DNA of 64,000 nucleotides, from contig NZ_LT629967.1 in the NCBI RefSeq assembly GCF_900104665.1, forward strand, positions 253,523-317,522, written 5' to 3'. The notes beneath the pieces are model-generated. The model made no database searches. It was given only the letters and a program-made list of their open reading frames with translations, and was not told the DNA's origin. The stretch is from Traorella massiliensis. Its GTDB lineage: Bacteria; Bacillota_I; Bacilli_A; Erysipelotrichales; Erysipelotrichaceae. Made by a program: the position numbers and the translations under genes. Positions within the stretch are counted from its first letter, which is position 1; each line of letters begins with the position of its first letter. Positions 25,886 through 35,137 of the stretch are shown here, piece by piece.

Positions 25886-27070
25886 ATGAAATTAGTTGGA
25901 ATCGACATTGGAAAGAATAAACACTTCTTTTGTATCATGGATAAAGATACCGGAGAACTTATCGTTCACCCTGCTTCTTTCTCTAATGATAAACATGGCT
26001 TTGATCTGCTTATTCAAAATCTTAAACCTTACTCTAAAAAATCTATCTTAATTGGTATGGAAGATACCGGACACTATCATTTTGCTTTGTTGAGATTTCT
26101 TCTGGATAGAAACTTCTCCGTTGCTCTTATCAATCCTACAACCACTGATTTTTCCCGTAAAATGCAAGGTGGTATTACCAAAAATGATAAGCTCGACACT
26201 TTGACTATTTGTGATGTCCTGGATACTCCAGAACGTAAAAAGCAGTATCGTATCACGAAAGTTAACAGCTTCGATCTTTATGAACAGAAACAGTTAACCA
26301 GACATCATCATAATCTGAAGGAAGAGCTCAATGTCTACTCAAACCGCCTGCAAAGGTGTATTGATATTGTATTCCCTGAATTCAACAGTCTGTTTGATTC
26401 CAAATATAGCCGTGTATATATGGCGGTGCTTAAAACTTTTGGCAGTGCTGAAGCTATCGCTAATGCTGATATAAGAAGGATTCGTCGATGCTTTGAATAC
26501 AAAGGCAGAGGAAGACGTATTTCTTTAACCCCTGAAATGCTTAAGGATCGTGCAAAATCCTCTGTTGGAATTCCTTCATCAGCAGACGTTATTCAGATCA
26601 GACATCTGGTCGATCAAATAGAATTGATCCATGAGCAAATTACTGAAATAGATAAAAAAATAGAAGAGTTCTCGCTCAAGACAAACTCTCCTATCCTCTC
26701 CATACCAGGAATTTCTCATTTCTCTGGTACTTCTATTTTAGCGGAATTAGGAGATATAAGCAACTATTCTAATGCAAGAAAAATCATAAAGGCTGCAGGG
26801 GTGGCCCCTTACCATTACGAATCAAGTCAGTTTGCTGCACAGCATACAGCTATTGCCAAGAAAGGATCAAAGTATCTTCGAAAGACCTTGTATCAGATCA
26901 TACTGACAGTTATTCGATGCAATCCTGTATTCAAGGAATACTATCAGCTTAAGATCTCTCAAGGCAAGGGACATCGCTGTGCTCAAGGACACTGTGTAAG
27001 AAAGCTGCTTAGAGTTATCTATCATTTAGTCACTACGAATCAGCCATTTAATCCTGATTTGTTAAGATAA
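25886..27070 (+). CDS. IS110-family transposase
   Basis: The 394-residue recombinase has the N-terminal RuvC-like DEDD domain (LVGIDIGKNKHFFCIMD with the first Asp; IGMEDTGHYH with Glu/Asp; KNDKLDTLTICDVL with further Asp) and the C-terminal transposase_20 domain (SIPGISHFSGTSILAELGDI) with the catalytic Ser region. IS110 enzymes use bridge RNA to recombine without flanking duplications. The start at 25886 follows AAAGGATTTTATATC; an earlier in-frame ATG at 25838 lacks a ribosome binding site. It is read opposite to the surrounding operon and looks intact. Confidence 0.92.
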   Translation: MKLVGIDIGKNKHFFCIMDKDTGELIVHPASFSNDKHGFDLLIQNLKPYSKKSILIGMEDTGHYHFALLRFLLDRNFSVALINPTTTDFSRKMQGGITKNDKLDTLTICDVLDTPERKKQYRITKVNSFDLYEQKQLTRHHHNLKEELNVYSNRLQRCIDIVFPEFNSLFDSKYSRVYMAVLKTFGSAEAIANADIRRIRRCFEYKGRGRRISLTPEMLKDRAKSSVGIPSSADVIQIRHLVDQIELIHEQITEIDKKIEEFSLKTNSPILSIPGISHFSGTSILAELGDISNYSNARKIIKAAGVAPYHYESSQFAAQHTAIAKKGSKYLRKTLYQIILTVIRCNPVFKEYYQLKISQGKGHRCAQGHCVRKLLRVIYHLVTTNQPFNPDLLR

Positions 27071-27293
27071 ATAATTAACTTCAAACAAATTTTAGAAATT
27101 CCCTTCATCAAGGTTGTTTTCATCATGCCCAAAAAGTACAAATCACTATTCACTTTTCAAAGAACAGCTCCAGCTAACATACAAAACTAGAAATTTTATA
27201 TTTTCAAACTTTTTCATCTAATTCTCTTGATTTTTATATAGTTAGCTCCTTCATTATTTTATCGGGCTTCTTTTTCATCTTACATATAAAGAT

Positions 27294-27322
27294 TACGTGA
27301 GCCCACTTTCTAAACCGGGGTA
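27294..27322 (-). promoter_or_regulatory. SigI-type promoter P2 of the lipoprotein operon
   Basis: On the minus strand TTACCCC (27323-27317) and CGTA (27297-27294) are separated by exactly 19 bp, the same geometry as upstream of sigI. SigI promoters are known to have a C-rich -35 and a CGWA-type -10. It points at the lipoprotein operon but is now about 1.7 kb away because of the IS110 insertion. Confidence 0.6.
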
Positions 27323-27374
27323 AGAGAATAATTTTTTTGAAGCCCTGTAAGATTTTTTCCTTACACTATAAGAT

Positions 27375-27403
27375 TACGGATATTCTTTGATGATTTTGGG
27401 GTC
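27375..27403 (-). promoter_or_regulatory. SigI-type promoter P1 of the lipoprotein operon
   Basis: GACCCC (27403-27398) and CGTA (27378-27375) are again spaced by 19 bp on the minus strand. It lies just after the rsgI stop (27415). The downstream sequences of P1 and P2 (CGTAATCTT..., then TGTAAG) are alike, suggesting a tandem duplication of a promoter unit. Confidence 0.6.
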
Positions 27404-27414
27404 AAACTTAAATT

Positions 27415-28296
27415 TTATTCATAATTTGAATTTCCATCATCATTCTTTTCATAACTTGAATCGCCGTAATTTGACTGTGCTTCAGTTTCTGTTTTATCAT
27501 AACCACTATCTCCATCATTATTTGTATCTTTATCCGGATCATCATTTGTCGAAGGATCATTTTCCCCATAATCGTCATCATCATAATCATCTTGAGAATT
27601 AGTATTTGGCTGAGATGCAGGTGGTACAATAGGTGCTTCTTCATATCCTGAATCATTTTCATTTGATGAAGAGTTATTCGGTGGTACTGGTATCGTAATT
27701 TCTTGATTTTCTGATGGCTGATTGGTAATCTCGATCGTAACCGAAAGCTTATCTGTTAGATATTCATTTAAATGAGTCCCTAATGACTCTTGCTTATTCG
27801 TGATCCATTCGCCACTTTCCGCATCTAATGTAAGAGTAATCTGTCCTCCTTCATAGAGATAGCCCATTTCAATAGCACGATCAATTAATTCATCCATGAC
27901 AAGATTCACTTCTTTATTCTCATAATCATAATTCTCAATCAGTAAATGACCATCTTCATTGATGCCTTCGATATCAATAACGATATCCTCTTCACCAACA
28001 TCAATTCTTACCTCAGGATTGATCGTCATATATATTGATCCTTGCAAAGATGGGGTTGATTGAAAAAGAGTCGTAAATGCAATGACCAGACATGCAGCAA
28101 GTGCACTTATGGAAGCAATCCATTTAAAATATGGTTTTGGTTTATCATCTATTTCGATAGAGTTCTCTTCCATCACGACTACGTCACTTACAACCTGGCC
28201 TACTTCATAATTTCTATTTGCTACATTTAAGAACCTGCCGTCTTCATCTAATACAACAGCATAACTTAAATGACATTCCATGACCATATACTTCAT
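27415..28296 (-). CDS. rsgI: Anti-sigma-I factor RsgI-like transmembrane protein
   Basis: The 293-residue protein has a cytoplasmic RsgI N-terminal domain (MECHLSYAVVLDEDGRFLNV, about 1-55), one membrane helix (about 57-78, ISALAACLVIAFTTLF), an extracytoplasmic RsgI domain (IYMTINPEVRIDV to about 195) and an Asp/Asn/Gly/Tyr-rich low-complexity tail ending DDGNSNYE. RsgI holds SigI at the membrane and releases it on an outside signal; in cellulolytic clostridia the signal is polysaccharide. Here the tail lacks a known carbohydrate-binding module. It overlaps sigI by four bases. Confidence 0.88.
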   Translation of the reverse strand: MKYMVMECHLSYAVVLDEDGRFLNVANRNYEVGQVVSDVVVMEENSIEIDDKPKPYFKWIASISALAACLVIAFTTLFQSTPSLQGSIYMTINPEVRIDVGEEDIVIDIEGINEDGHLLIENYDYENKEVNLVMDELIDRAIEMGYLYEGGQITLTLDAESGEWITNKQESLGTHLNEYLTDKLSVTIEITNQPSENQEITIPVPPNNSSSNENDSGYEEAPIVPPASQPNTNSQDDYDDDDYGENDPSTNDDPDKDTNNDGDSGYDKTETEAQSNYGDSSYEKNDDGNSNYE

Positions 28297-29018
28297 GCCA
28301 GATTACCTCCTTTCGTTTTTAGGAGATGTCTCAAATGTCCACGAATAATTTCATATCCATTCGTTTGGATGAGAAGCATTGCCAGTATATATTTTCTATG
28401 CCTTTCTAAAGTTTTTCTATCTGCTCCGCTGCCTTCTACAAGACGAGCTAATGGAAGTTTTTTTGTTCTCAAAAGTTCATCTAAGATTTGTTTATTATCC
28501 GCTGCAAACTGAATGGCCTTTTTACAAGCTTCTAAGGTCCTTTCCTGTTTAGGTGAATTTTCAGATACATCACTAAATCCTATACCATATTCTTTCATTA
28601 CTGATGCCAATTCCTCAATTTCCTGTTTGGTTGCTTCTAAGCTTACAAAATCATCAACAGTATCATCACTGGCTATCGTATCCATTAAGGTTTTACCATC
28701 TTCATCCTTCTTTTCATCTAAAGAAAGATGTCCATAATGACGTGATTCTTTTCGCTGATAATCAATCAGACGACTGCGTATGATCATAGAAGCATAAGTA
28801 AAAAAAGCTCCTCTGTTTTTTTCATATCCTCGAATGGCTTCATGAAAAGCAATCATCGCAATACTGAATTCATCATCTTGCTCAGTACAAGGACGTGAAA
28901 AAAACTTTGATGTTTCCGATCGGATAAAAGGCAGATATGCACGAATTAGCTCATCCGCTGCCTGCATACTTTCTTTTGCGGCATAGACCTGTTCAATGAT
29001 CAGATACTCGCTCTGCAT
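28293..29018 (-). CDS. sigI: RNA polymerase sigma factor SigI
   Basis: The 241-residue sigma-70-type factor matches the SigI group: the region 2 core DDEFSIAMIAFHEAIRGYEKNRGAFFTYASMIIRSRLIDYQRKE and a C-terminal SigI-C helix-turn-helix region (LVEGSGADRKTLERHRKYILAML) replacing a standard region 4. SigI of Bacillus responds to heat and envelope stress; clostridial SigI controls extracellular polysaccharide enzymes. A C-rich/CGTA promoter lies upstream, so it probably activates its own operon with rsgI. Confidence 0.92.
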   Translation of the reverse strand: MQSEYLIIEQVYAAKESMQAADELIRAYLPFIRSETSKFFSRPCTEQDDEFSIAMIAFHEAIRGYEKNRGAFFTYASMIIRSRLIDYQRKESRHYGHLSLDEKKDEDGKTLMDTIASDDTVDDFVSLEATKQEIEELASVMKEYGIGFSDVSENSPKQERTLEACKKAIQFAADNKQILDELLRTKKLPLARLVEGSGADRKTLERHRKYILAMLLIQTNGYEIIRGHLRHLLKTKGGNLA

Positions 29019-29046
29019 AAACTTACTCCTTTTCTCATTTATAGAA

Positions 29047-29076
29047 TACGTATCATATTTTTTAAAATTGGGGTAA
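29047..29076 (-). promoter_or_regulatory. SigI-type autoregulatory promoter
   Basis: On the minus strand TTACCCC (29076-29070) and CGTA (29050-29047) are separated by 19 bp, about 30 bp before the sigI start. It shares spacing and motifs with the two sites behind rsgI. Confidence 0.65.
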
Positions 29077-29250
29077 CTGTTATGAGTTTCATATTTGCCT
29101 TTATTGTATTTATGAAATCATTATGATAACTCGTAAAAATAGTATGGTTCAGTTATGTTTTGATTTTATATTGGCATATTAGAGGTGTCAATATAGACAA
29201 TCAATATTGATTTATCTTTTACTTTTACTTAATTTTGATTTTACATAGAT

Positions 29251-29276
29251 AACAAAAAAGGAGCATTTCTGCTCCT
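29251..29276 (-). terminator. Terminator of the first beta-glucoside operon
   Basis: AGGAGC and GCTCCT form a stem with loop AGAAAT on the minus strand followed by TTTTTTG, ten bases after the GH1 stop. The remaining 29077-29250 is AT-rich with no gene. Confidence 0.85.
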
Positions 29277-29286
29277 AAGTGAGGTC

Positions 29287-30732
<1,446 letters not shown>

Positions 30733-30805
30733 TTAATTCCTCCTTAACTCCGCCGAAAGACGATACCGTTTCTAGTATCGTCATTTTATTTACTCTACTT
30801 CCTTA

Positions 30806-31681
30806 TTAATCAAGACTTATTAATTTATAAGCTATGCTTACACTATCATAATCTTCATAGCGACCTCCGTTTAAATAATACTCATACCCATCACCATCTG
30901 CTTCGTGTCTTTCGATTGATTTTGACACATCGATGTTTTCGGCGCACTCGATAAGTTTATCAATAAAAAATGGTTCAAGTGGCCTAAAACCATGCTGGCG
31001 ATGACCGTGAGCAGCAATAATCCAATCAAAATCACTGGCATATGTTTTCAGTTTTTTCAGGCCATTGATAAAATCTGAAATTTTCATACCTCCCACATGC
31101 AAAACGGAGGCATGCCTTAAGACCGCATCACCAACGTATAATCTTCTGTATTTGATATCTAAAAAACAATAGCCACCCGGTGTATGACCAGGAATATGAA
31201 TGGCTTTAATTTCGCTATCGCCTAAATCAAACAACATTCCATCCTTTAAATATTCAATACTGAAAGTAATCTTTGCATTAGCAAAATTATCGAAATATTC
31301 TTTAGTTGAAAAATGGTGAATATCCGCAGTTGCCGAAGCATATGTCTTCATTTCTTCATAAAAGATTTCTTTTTCCTTTTCATATAAGAAAAGATTCTTC
31401 ATCATTTGTTCGTCTTCTTTTCCGATATAAACCTTATCAAATTGATAATTTGCAGCTACATGATCATCATGTCCGTGAGTATTAATGACAAAATACTCTT
31501 TGTTTTGACAAATCTCATCAACTAGTTTTCTTAGATCACCACTAGCGCAACCGGTATCAACTAACATACATTTTTTACTTCCGATAATTAAATAACTGCT
31601 ACATGCATCATTATCCATTATTCGATATGTATTATCATAAATCTTTCTAACTTCATAACCATATTTTTTAAATGTTTCCAT
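30806..31681 (-). CDS. MBL-fold metallo-hydrolase
   Basis: The 291-residue protein has the metallo-beta-lactamase fold with INTHGHDDHVAAN (HxHxDH), HIPGHTPGGY, YVGDAVLRH and a final His in IIAAHGHRQHG, enough for a dinuclear metal site. It sits between the PTS IIBC and GH1 genes, so it probably acts on the sugar uptake pathway, for example on an ester or lactone in the imported glycoside. This is inferred from context; the fold covers many hydrolases. Confidence 0.8.
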   Translation of the reverse strand: METFKKYGYEVRKIYDNTYRIMDNDACSSYLIIGSKKCMLVDTGCASGDLRKLVDEICQNKEYFVINTHGHDDHVAANYQFDKVYIGKEDEQMMKNLFLYEKEKEIFYEEMKTYASATADIHHFSTKEYFDNFANAKITFSIEYLKDGMLFDLGDSEIKAIHIPGHTPGGYCFLDIKYRRLYVGDAVLRHASVLHVGGMKISDFINGLKKLKTYASDFDWIIAAHGHRQHGFRPLEPFFIDKLIECAENIDVSKSIERHEADGDGYEYYLNGGRYEDYDSVSIAYKLISLD

Positions 31682-31699
31682 GCATAGTTTCCTCCCTTT

Positions 31700-33124
31700 T
31701 TATTCTACCGATTTAACATCATTGGCATCAATACCAAAAAGATAAGTTAAGATACCGGATACTAACATGGCCAAAATGGCACATGATCCACCAATAATAA
31801 GATTCATTGAAGTTCCCCCAGCAAAACCAAGAATGGCAAATAATCCCGAGTGTGCTACTGGCGAATAGCAAGAAATATTAAATAAAGCTGTTAATGCTCC
31901 TCCAATTGCACCACCAATGCACATGAATCCAAAGCTCTTCTTATAACGAATACCTACGCCATAAATACAAGGTTCTGATATACCTCCTATAGCTAGCGTG
32001 ATGAAGTCGGTTAAACACATTCCACTTTCGTCGCCCTTTTTTAATCGCATTAATTTCAAAAAAGCTCCAAAGGCAATACCCATAAGGGCGAAGAAAGCAC
32101 AAATTACACCAGGAAAAATAACACTGTCAATACCTGCTTCAGTAAACATACCAAGTGCTAAAACATACACAGGAGCATGGATTCCAAACAAAACTAAAAC
32201 GATCCACAAGCCACCAATTATCGTCGTAACTAAGAAACTTGCAATAGCTCCCTTTGAAGCTAGCCATGTAATAACGCTTAAAATACCAGTGCCGATCCAC
32301 GAACCAATAGGTCCTATAACACATAAAACAATAGGTAACATAATAAGCAAAGTTAATAAAGGTGAAAAAATTGGTGATATTATTTTAGGCATATATCTTT
32401 TGAAAAACCTTTCGATATACGACATAATCCATACCACCATAAAAATAGGAATAATGGTGCTGGAATAATTAACTAGGGTCATTGGGATCCCATAAACTGT
32501 AAATGCTGTACCATTTGTTACCATTTCAATTAATGTTGGATGAATCATCACACCGCCAATCAGTGCACCTAAATAGGGAGATGCTTTAAAGGTTTTTGCC
32601 GAACTAAACCCCATGTATATTGGCAAGAAATAAAAACCAGCATTACCAACAAAAGTAAATAGCTTATAAAGATCACTTTCAGCCGAAATGACATTAAGTT
32701 GAGTTGGACCAAGCACATTGACAATCAACATTACAAATGATGCTGGAATAATAACGTCGCAGACAGGAATAATACTTTTAGATAAGGGATCAATTATTCT
32801 AGTAATAATATTTCCTTTATTACTATTATTGTTGATGTCGAGATTCTCATCAATAGCTGCCTCTGGTTTTAAACCATGCTTAGCGCAAATCATTTTATAA
32901 ACTATCGGAACATCTGTACCAATAATTACCTGAAGTTGCTCACCAAGCCACTGTGTGCCAATCACATCTTTTAATTTTTTAATCGAATCAATTTTAACTA
33001 ATCCTTTATCTTTCACATTAAAACGTAATCGTGTAATACAGTGTGTAAAATAAGATATATTTTCTTTCCCACCAACTAAATCAACTACCTTTGTAGCTAA
33101 TTCATCATAATTCTTCTTTGCCAT
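31700..33124 (-). CDS. PTS beta-glucoside transporter, IIBC
   Basis: The 474-residue permease joins an N-terminal EIIB domain (active Cys in SYFTHCITRLRF, about residue 28) to an EIIC domain with about ten helices (including GGISEPCIYGVG). It lacks the C-terminal EIIA that many BglP proteins carry; a separate EIIA gene heads the operon. It imports and phosphorylates beta-glucosides. ATG 33124 was chosen because AAAGGAG lies upstream; an earlier ATG at 33163 falls in the leader. Its leader contains a RAT/terminator overlapping the end of licT. Confidence 0.9.
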   Translation of the reverse strand: MAKKNYDELATKVVDLVGGKENISYFTHCITRLRFNVKDKGLVKIDSIKKLKDVIGTQWLGEQLQVIIGTDVPIVYKMICAKHGLKPEAAIDENLDINNNSNKGNIITRIIDPLSKSIIPVCDVIIPASFVMLIVNVLGPTQLNVISAESDLYKLFTFVGNAGFYFLPIYMGFSSAKTFKASPYLGALIGGVMIHPTLIEMVTNGTAFTVYGIPMTLVNYSSTIIPIFMVVWIMSYIERFFKRYMPKIISPIFSPLLTLLIMLPIVLCVIGPIGSWIGTGILSVITWLASKGAIASFLVTTIIGGLWIVLVLFGIHAPVYVLALGMFTEAGIDSVIFPGVICAFFALMGIAFGAFLKLMRLKKGDESGMCLTDFITLAIGGISEPCIYGVGIRYKKSFGFMCIGGAIGGALTALFNISCYSPVAHSGLFAILGFAGGTSMNLIIGGSCAILAMLVSGILTYLFGIDANDVKSVE

Positions 33125-33190
33125 AACTATCTCCTTTCTCTTATAGCTTTTATCTGCAAACAATGGCTGCGCACTTCCATTGGTTTTGCC

Positions 33191-33259
33191 TAAAATAAAA
33201 ACCCCAAACCAAAACTAAATAATGAATGAACCATTCATTACTTAGCTTTATGTCAGGGG
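33191..33259 (-). terminator. Antitermination-controlled terminator before PTS IIBC
   Basis: On the minus strand CCCC (33259-33256) pairs with GGGG (33205-33202) around a long inner hairpin (CTAAGTAATGAATG/CATTCATTATTTAG), followed by TTTTTATTTT. Its 5' arm is the 3' end of the RAT, so the two structures exclude each other. Confidence 0.8.
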
Positions 33260-33282
33260 TAAAGCCCTACTGGTAACAATCC
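33256..33282 (-). promoter_or_regulatory. RAT antiterminator site 2
   Basis: GGATTGTTACCAGTAGGGCT and the following TTTACCCC match the LicT/BglG ribonucleic antiterminator consensus (GGATTGTTACT...). It overlaps the last codons of licT and precedes the IIBC terminator. Confidence 0.8.
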
Positions 33283-34100
33283 TCTCGAGCACAAAGTCTA
33301 TTCATATGTAACATCAGATAAATACATTCTTCATCGCTTAGATCCCAATTCAGCTGATCCTTTAAATACTCTCTTACGTGCTGTGTACATTCATATGTTT
33401 TGGGATATGCATTTACAAGCGATTCATATAACTTCTGATTTTCACTTTTCACCATTTCATTCTTCTTACCTCTTTTTAAAAGATAGTGCATATGAGAAAC
33501 AAAACGTGAATAGTTAAAACCTGTTTTATCGATCTTGATCTGGAAATCTTTTTCGATGATTTCACAAATATCATCAATCACTTCTTCATCCATTTTTTCC
33601 TGTTTGTTATTCTTATTCATTGATTCAGCATTGATAATATGTAAAGCAATATAAGCTGCTTCTTCTTTTGGAAGAAATACCTTTAAAGTCTTTCTAATCA
33701 AGGTTAATGCATATTCACCAATCTCCATCTCTGTATCAAATAAATACTCAATATCATGAACGATGGGCAGCTTTATATTCATATTTTCCTTATATCGCTG
33801 AATCGCAAAATTAATATGATCCGCTAAGGTGATCACAATATTAGAACTTACAGGATTTTCCAGTTTCATTCTTGCGTAATTGATGATCTTATCAGAAATA
33901 TCCAAAATATCTTCAGGAATATCATTGATCATATTGATATAGGTAGGATCAATACCATAATATGTACGTTGAATCTTATCCAAATCCACCTCATAGGGTG
34001 GTTTTGTGAAACCTATTCCTTTTCCAAAAGCCACCACTTCATTGTTATTGCTATCTAAACATAATGAAACATTATTATTGATATTTTTAATAACCTTCAT
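33267..34100 (-). CDS. licT: BglG/LicT-family transcription antiterminator
   Basis: The 277-residue regulator has an N-terminal co-antiterminator RNA-binding domain (KNINNNVSLCLDSNNNEVVAFGKGIGF) and two PRD domains with His residues (ALTLIRKT...EEAAYIALHIINAE; YPKTYECTQHVREYL...LMLHMNRL). It binds the RAT hairpins before IIA and IIBC and lets transcription proceed when the cognate sugar is present; EIIB phosphorylation blocks it. It is encoded within the operon it regulates. Confidence 0.93.
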   Translation of the reverse strand: MKVIKNINNNVSLCLDSNNNEVVAFGKGIGFTKPPYEVDLDKIQRTYYGIDPTYINMINDIPEDILDISDKIINYARMKLENPVSSNIVITLADHINFAIQRYKENMNIKLPIVHDIEYLFDTEMEIGEYALTLIRKTLKVFLPKEEAAYIALHIINAESMNKNNKQEKMDEEVIDDICEIIEKDFQIKIDKTGFNYSRFVSHMHYLLKRGKKNEMVKSENQKLYESLVNAYPKTYECTQHVREYLKDQLNWDLSDEECIYLMLHMNRLCAREDCYQ

Positions 34101-34114
34101 GGCAGCTCCTTTCT

Positions 34115-34591
34115 TTATTTCTTTTTAACTTTAAGAACTCTATTGCTTACTTCTTTATCACCATATTCGTCTAATTCAATAACATAATCTGAACTTGTGA
34201 TTACCATTGGCATTGTCAGATCAACCTTATTTTCTTTCATGAACGCTCGGTCAAGACGAACAAGTGGATCATGAACCTTCACCTTATCATGCTCTTTTAC
34301 CAGCACTTCAAACCCTTTCCCATTCAAATTCACGGTATCTAAACCAATATGGATCAGAATTTCTGCACCGTTTTCTGCTTTGATACCAATTGCATGTCGG
34401 GTATTTGCGATTAAGATGATCTCACCTTTACAAGGTGCATAGATTGTATCTCCATCAAATACAAAAGCACATCCATCGCCCATCATCTTTTCAGAAAATA
34501 CCGGATCATTAACTTCGCTTAAAGGAATCATCTTTCCTTTGACTGGAGAATACAATTCAGATTCAACAACCTTTTTAAATAAGTTAAACAT
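34115..34591 (-). CDS. PTS glucose-family IIA component
   Basis: The 158-residue EIIA has the phosphorylated His in ILIHIGLDTVNLNGKGF and the second His in NTRHAIGIKAENG, with the usual GDTIYAPCKGEI beta sandwich. It hands phosphate from HPr to the IIBC protein encoded two genes on, which lacks its own IIA. Start ATG 34591 follows AGGAGGAAGT; the open frame upstream to 34624 lies in the leader terminator. Confidence 0.9.
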   Translation of the reverse strand: MFNLFKKVVESELYSPVKGKMIPLSEVNDPVFSEKMMGDGCAFVFDGDTIYAPCKGEIILIANTRHAIGIKAENGAEILIHIGLDTVNLNGKGFEVLVKEHDKVKVHDPLVRLDRAFMKENKVDLTMPMVITSSDYVIELDEYGDKEVSNRVLKVKKK

Positions 34592-34610
34592 ACTTCCTCC
34601 TAAAATAAAA

Positions 34611-34672
34611 ACTCTCCAAGTCACACCTTAAAAACATATCTCTATGTTATGAAAGGTAAAGCCTCAAAGAGT
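34611..34672 (-). terminator. Antitermination-controlled leader terminator
   Basis: ACTCTTTGAG (34672-34663, minus) pairs through G-T wobbles with CTTGGAGAGT (34620-34611), followed by TTTTTATTTT. Its 5' arm lies inside RAT site 1. Confidence 0.75.
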
Positions 34673-34680
34673 AACAATCC
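34655..34680 (-). promoter_or_regulatory. RAT antiterminator site 1
   Basis: GGATTGTTACTCTTTGAGGC with the following TTTACC matches the LicT RAT consensus and precedes the IIA-licT-IIBC operon. Confidence 0.85.
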
Positions 34681-34874
34681 TTTTTATCTACATCTTTATA
34701 CTAATGGTTCCGCTTACATTTGTCAAGAGTTTTATAATAAAGTTTTAAACAAAAATCATTCAATTATTAAAGCAAATAAATACAGTTTTTTGTAATAATT
34801 CTTTATTTTTTTTGGGAATTTCTAACATTTCATGCATATTAAATAGTAGGTGGCATAAGTAGGAGAGAGAAAAT

Positions 34875-35018
34875 ATGACACCTGCATTTATTTGTTTGGG
34901 TGGTTTGCAGTTGAACTTTTTGTTCATCATTCTCTTCCAGTTATACTATGAAAATAGGCTAGCTGTGAAAGAATGCCTTCGTTTGACTGTTCTGTATATC
35001 AGAACAGCTAAACGTTAA
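34875..35018 (+). CDS. Small hydrophobic peptide, 47 residues
   Basis: ATG 34875 follows AGGAGAGAGAAAAT. The peptide has a hydrophobic stretch (LNFLFIILFQLYYEN) and a basic C-terminus (KECLRL...RTAKR). Its second half matches the 32-residue frame at 43586 (IIILQLLYEN...NECLRLIRLR). A membrane-acting toxin is the best guess; it is not a recognised family. Confidence 0.5.
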   Translation: MTPAFICLGGLQLNFLFIILFQLYYENRLAVKECLRLTVLYIRTAKR

Positions 35019-35043
35019 TAGGTTGTGACCTCTCCCTCCAAAC

Positions 35044-35076
35044 GAAACCCCAGTGTTTAGGCCACTGGGGTTTCTA
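35044..35076. terminator. Perfect 12-bp terminator, copy 1
   Basis: GAAACCCCAGTG and CACTGGGGTTTC pair perfectly around 7 nt; T-rich on the plus side. Confidence 0.85.
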
Positions 35077-35137
35077 TTTATTTGGGGTATTTACATGTTA
35101 TCATCTTCGCTCAAAATTATCTATAATTTCAAATTTT

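Larger units (their letters stand above)
25655..27285 (+). mobile_element. IS110-family insertion sequence, ends unresolved
   Basis: An IS110-type transposase lies inside the gap between the lipoprotein operon and its presumed SigI-type promoters. IS110 elements usually lack terminal inverted repeats and none was found, so the boundaries given are approximate. About 230 bp of non-coding DNA precedes the transposase, starting with a hairpin (AAACCGT/ACGGTTT, 25661-25682). In the IS110 group this 5' region encodes the bridge RNA that pairs with target and donor DNA. Confidence 0.6.
34812..35076 (+). other. Candidate type I toxin-like locus, copy 1
   Basis: This short transcription unit resembles 43489-43742 in promoter (TTGGGAATTT...GCATAT...ATAGTAGG), small ORF, 3' polypyrimidine CTCCCTCC and terminator (GAAACCCCAGTG/CACTGGGGTTTC, identical arms). 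A purine-rich GGAGAG before the ORF can pair with CTCTCC near the 3' end, which would mask the ribosome binding site. The perfect terminator stem could serve a convergent antisense RNA. These traits are known for type I toxin mRNAs; antisense RNA was not identified. Confidence 0.5.

Noticed and set aside
27408..27662. Met/Ile/Lys-rich frame on the minus strand
   Set aside because: It is an out-of-frame reading of the Asp/Asn-rich RsgI tail, a by-product of low-complexity codons.
31998..32468. 156-residue plus-strand frame
   Set aside because: It is antisense to the PTS IIBC membrane segments and has no promoter or ribosome binding site.
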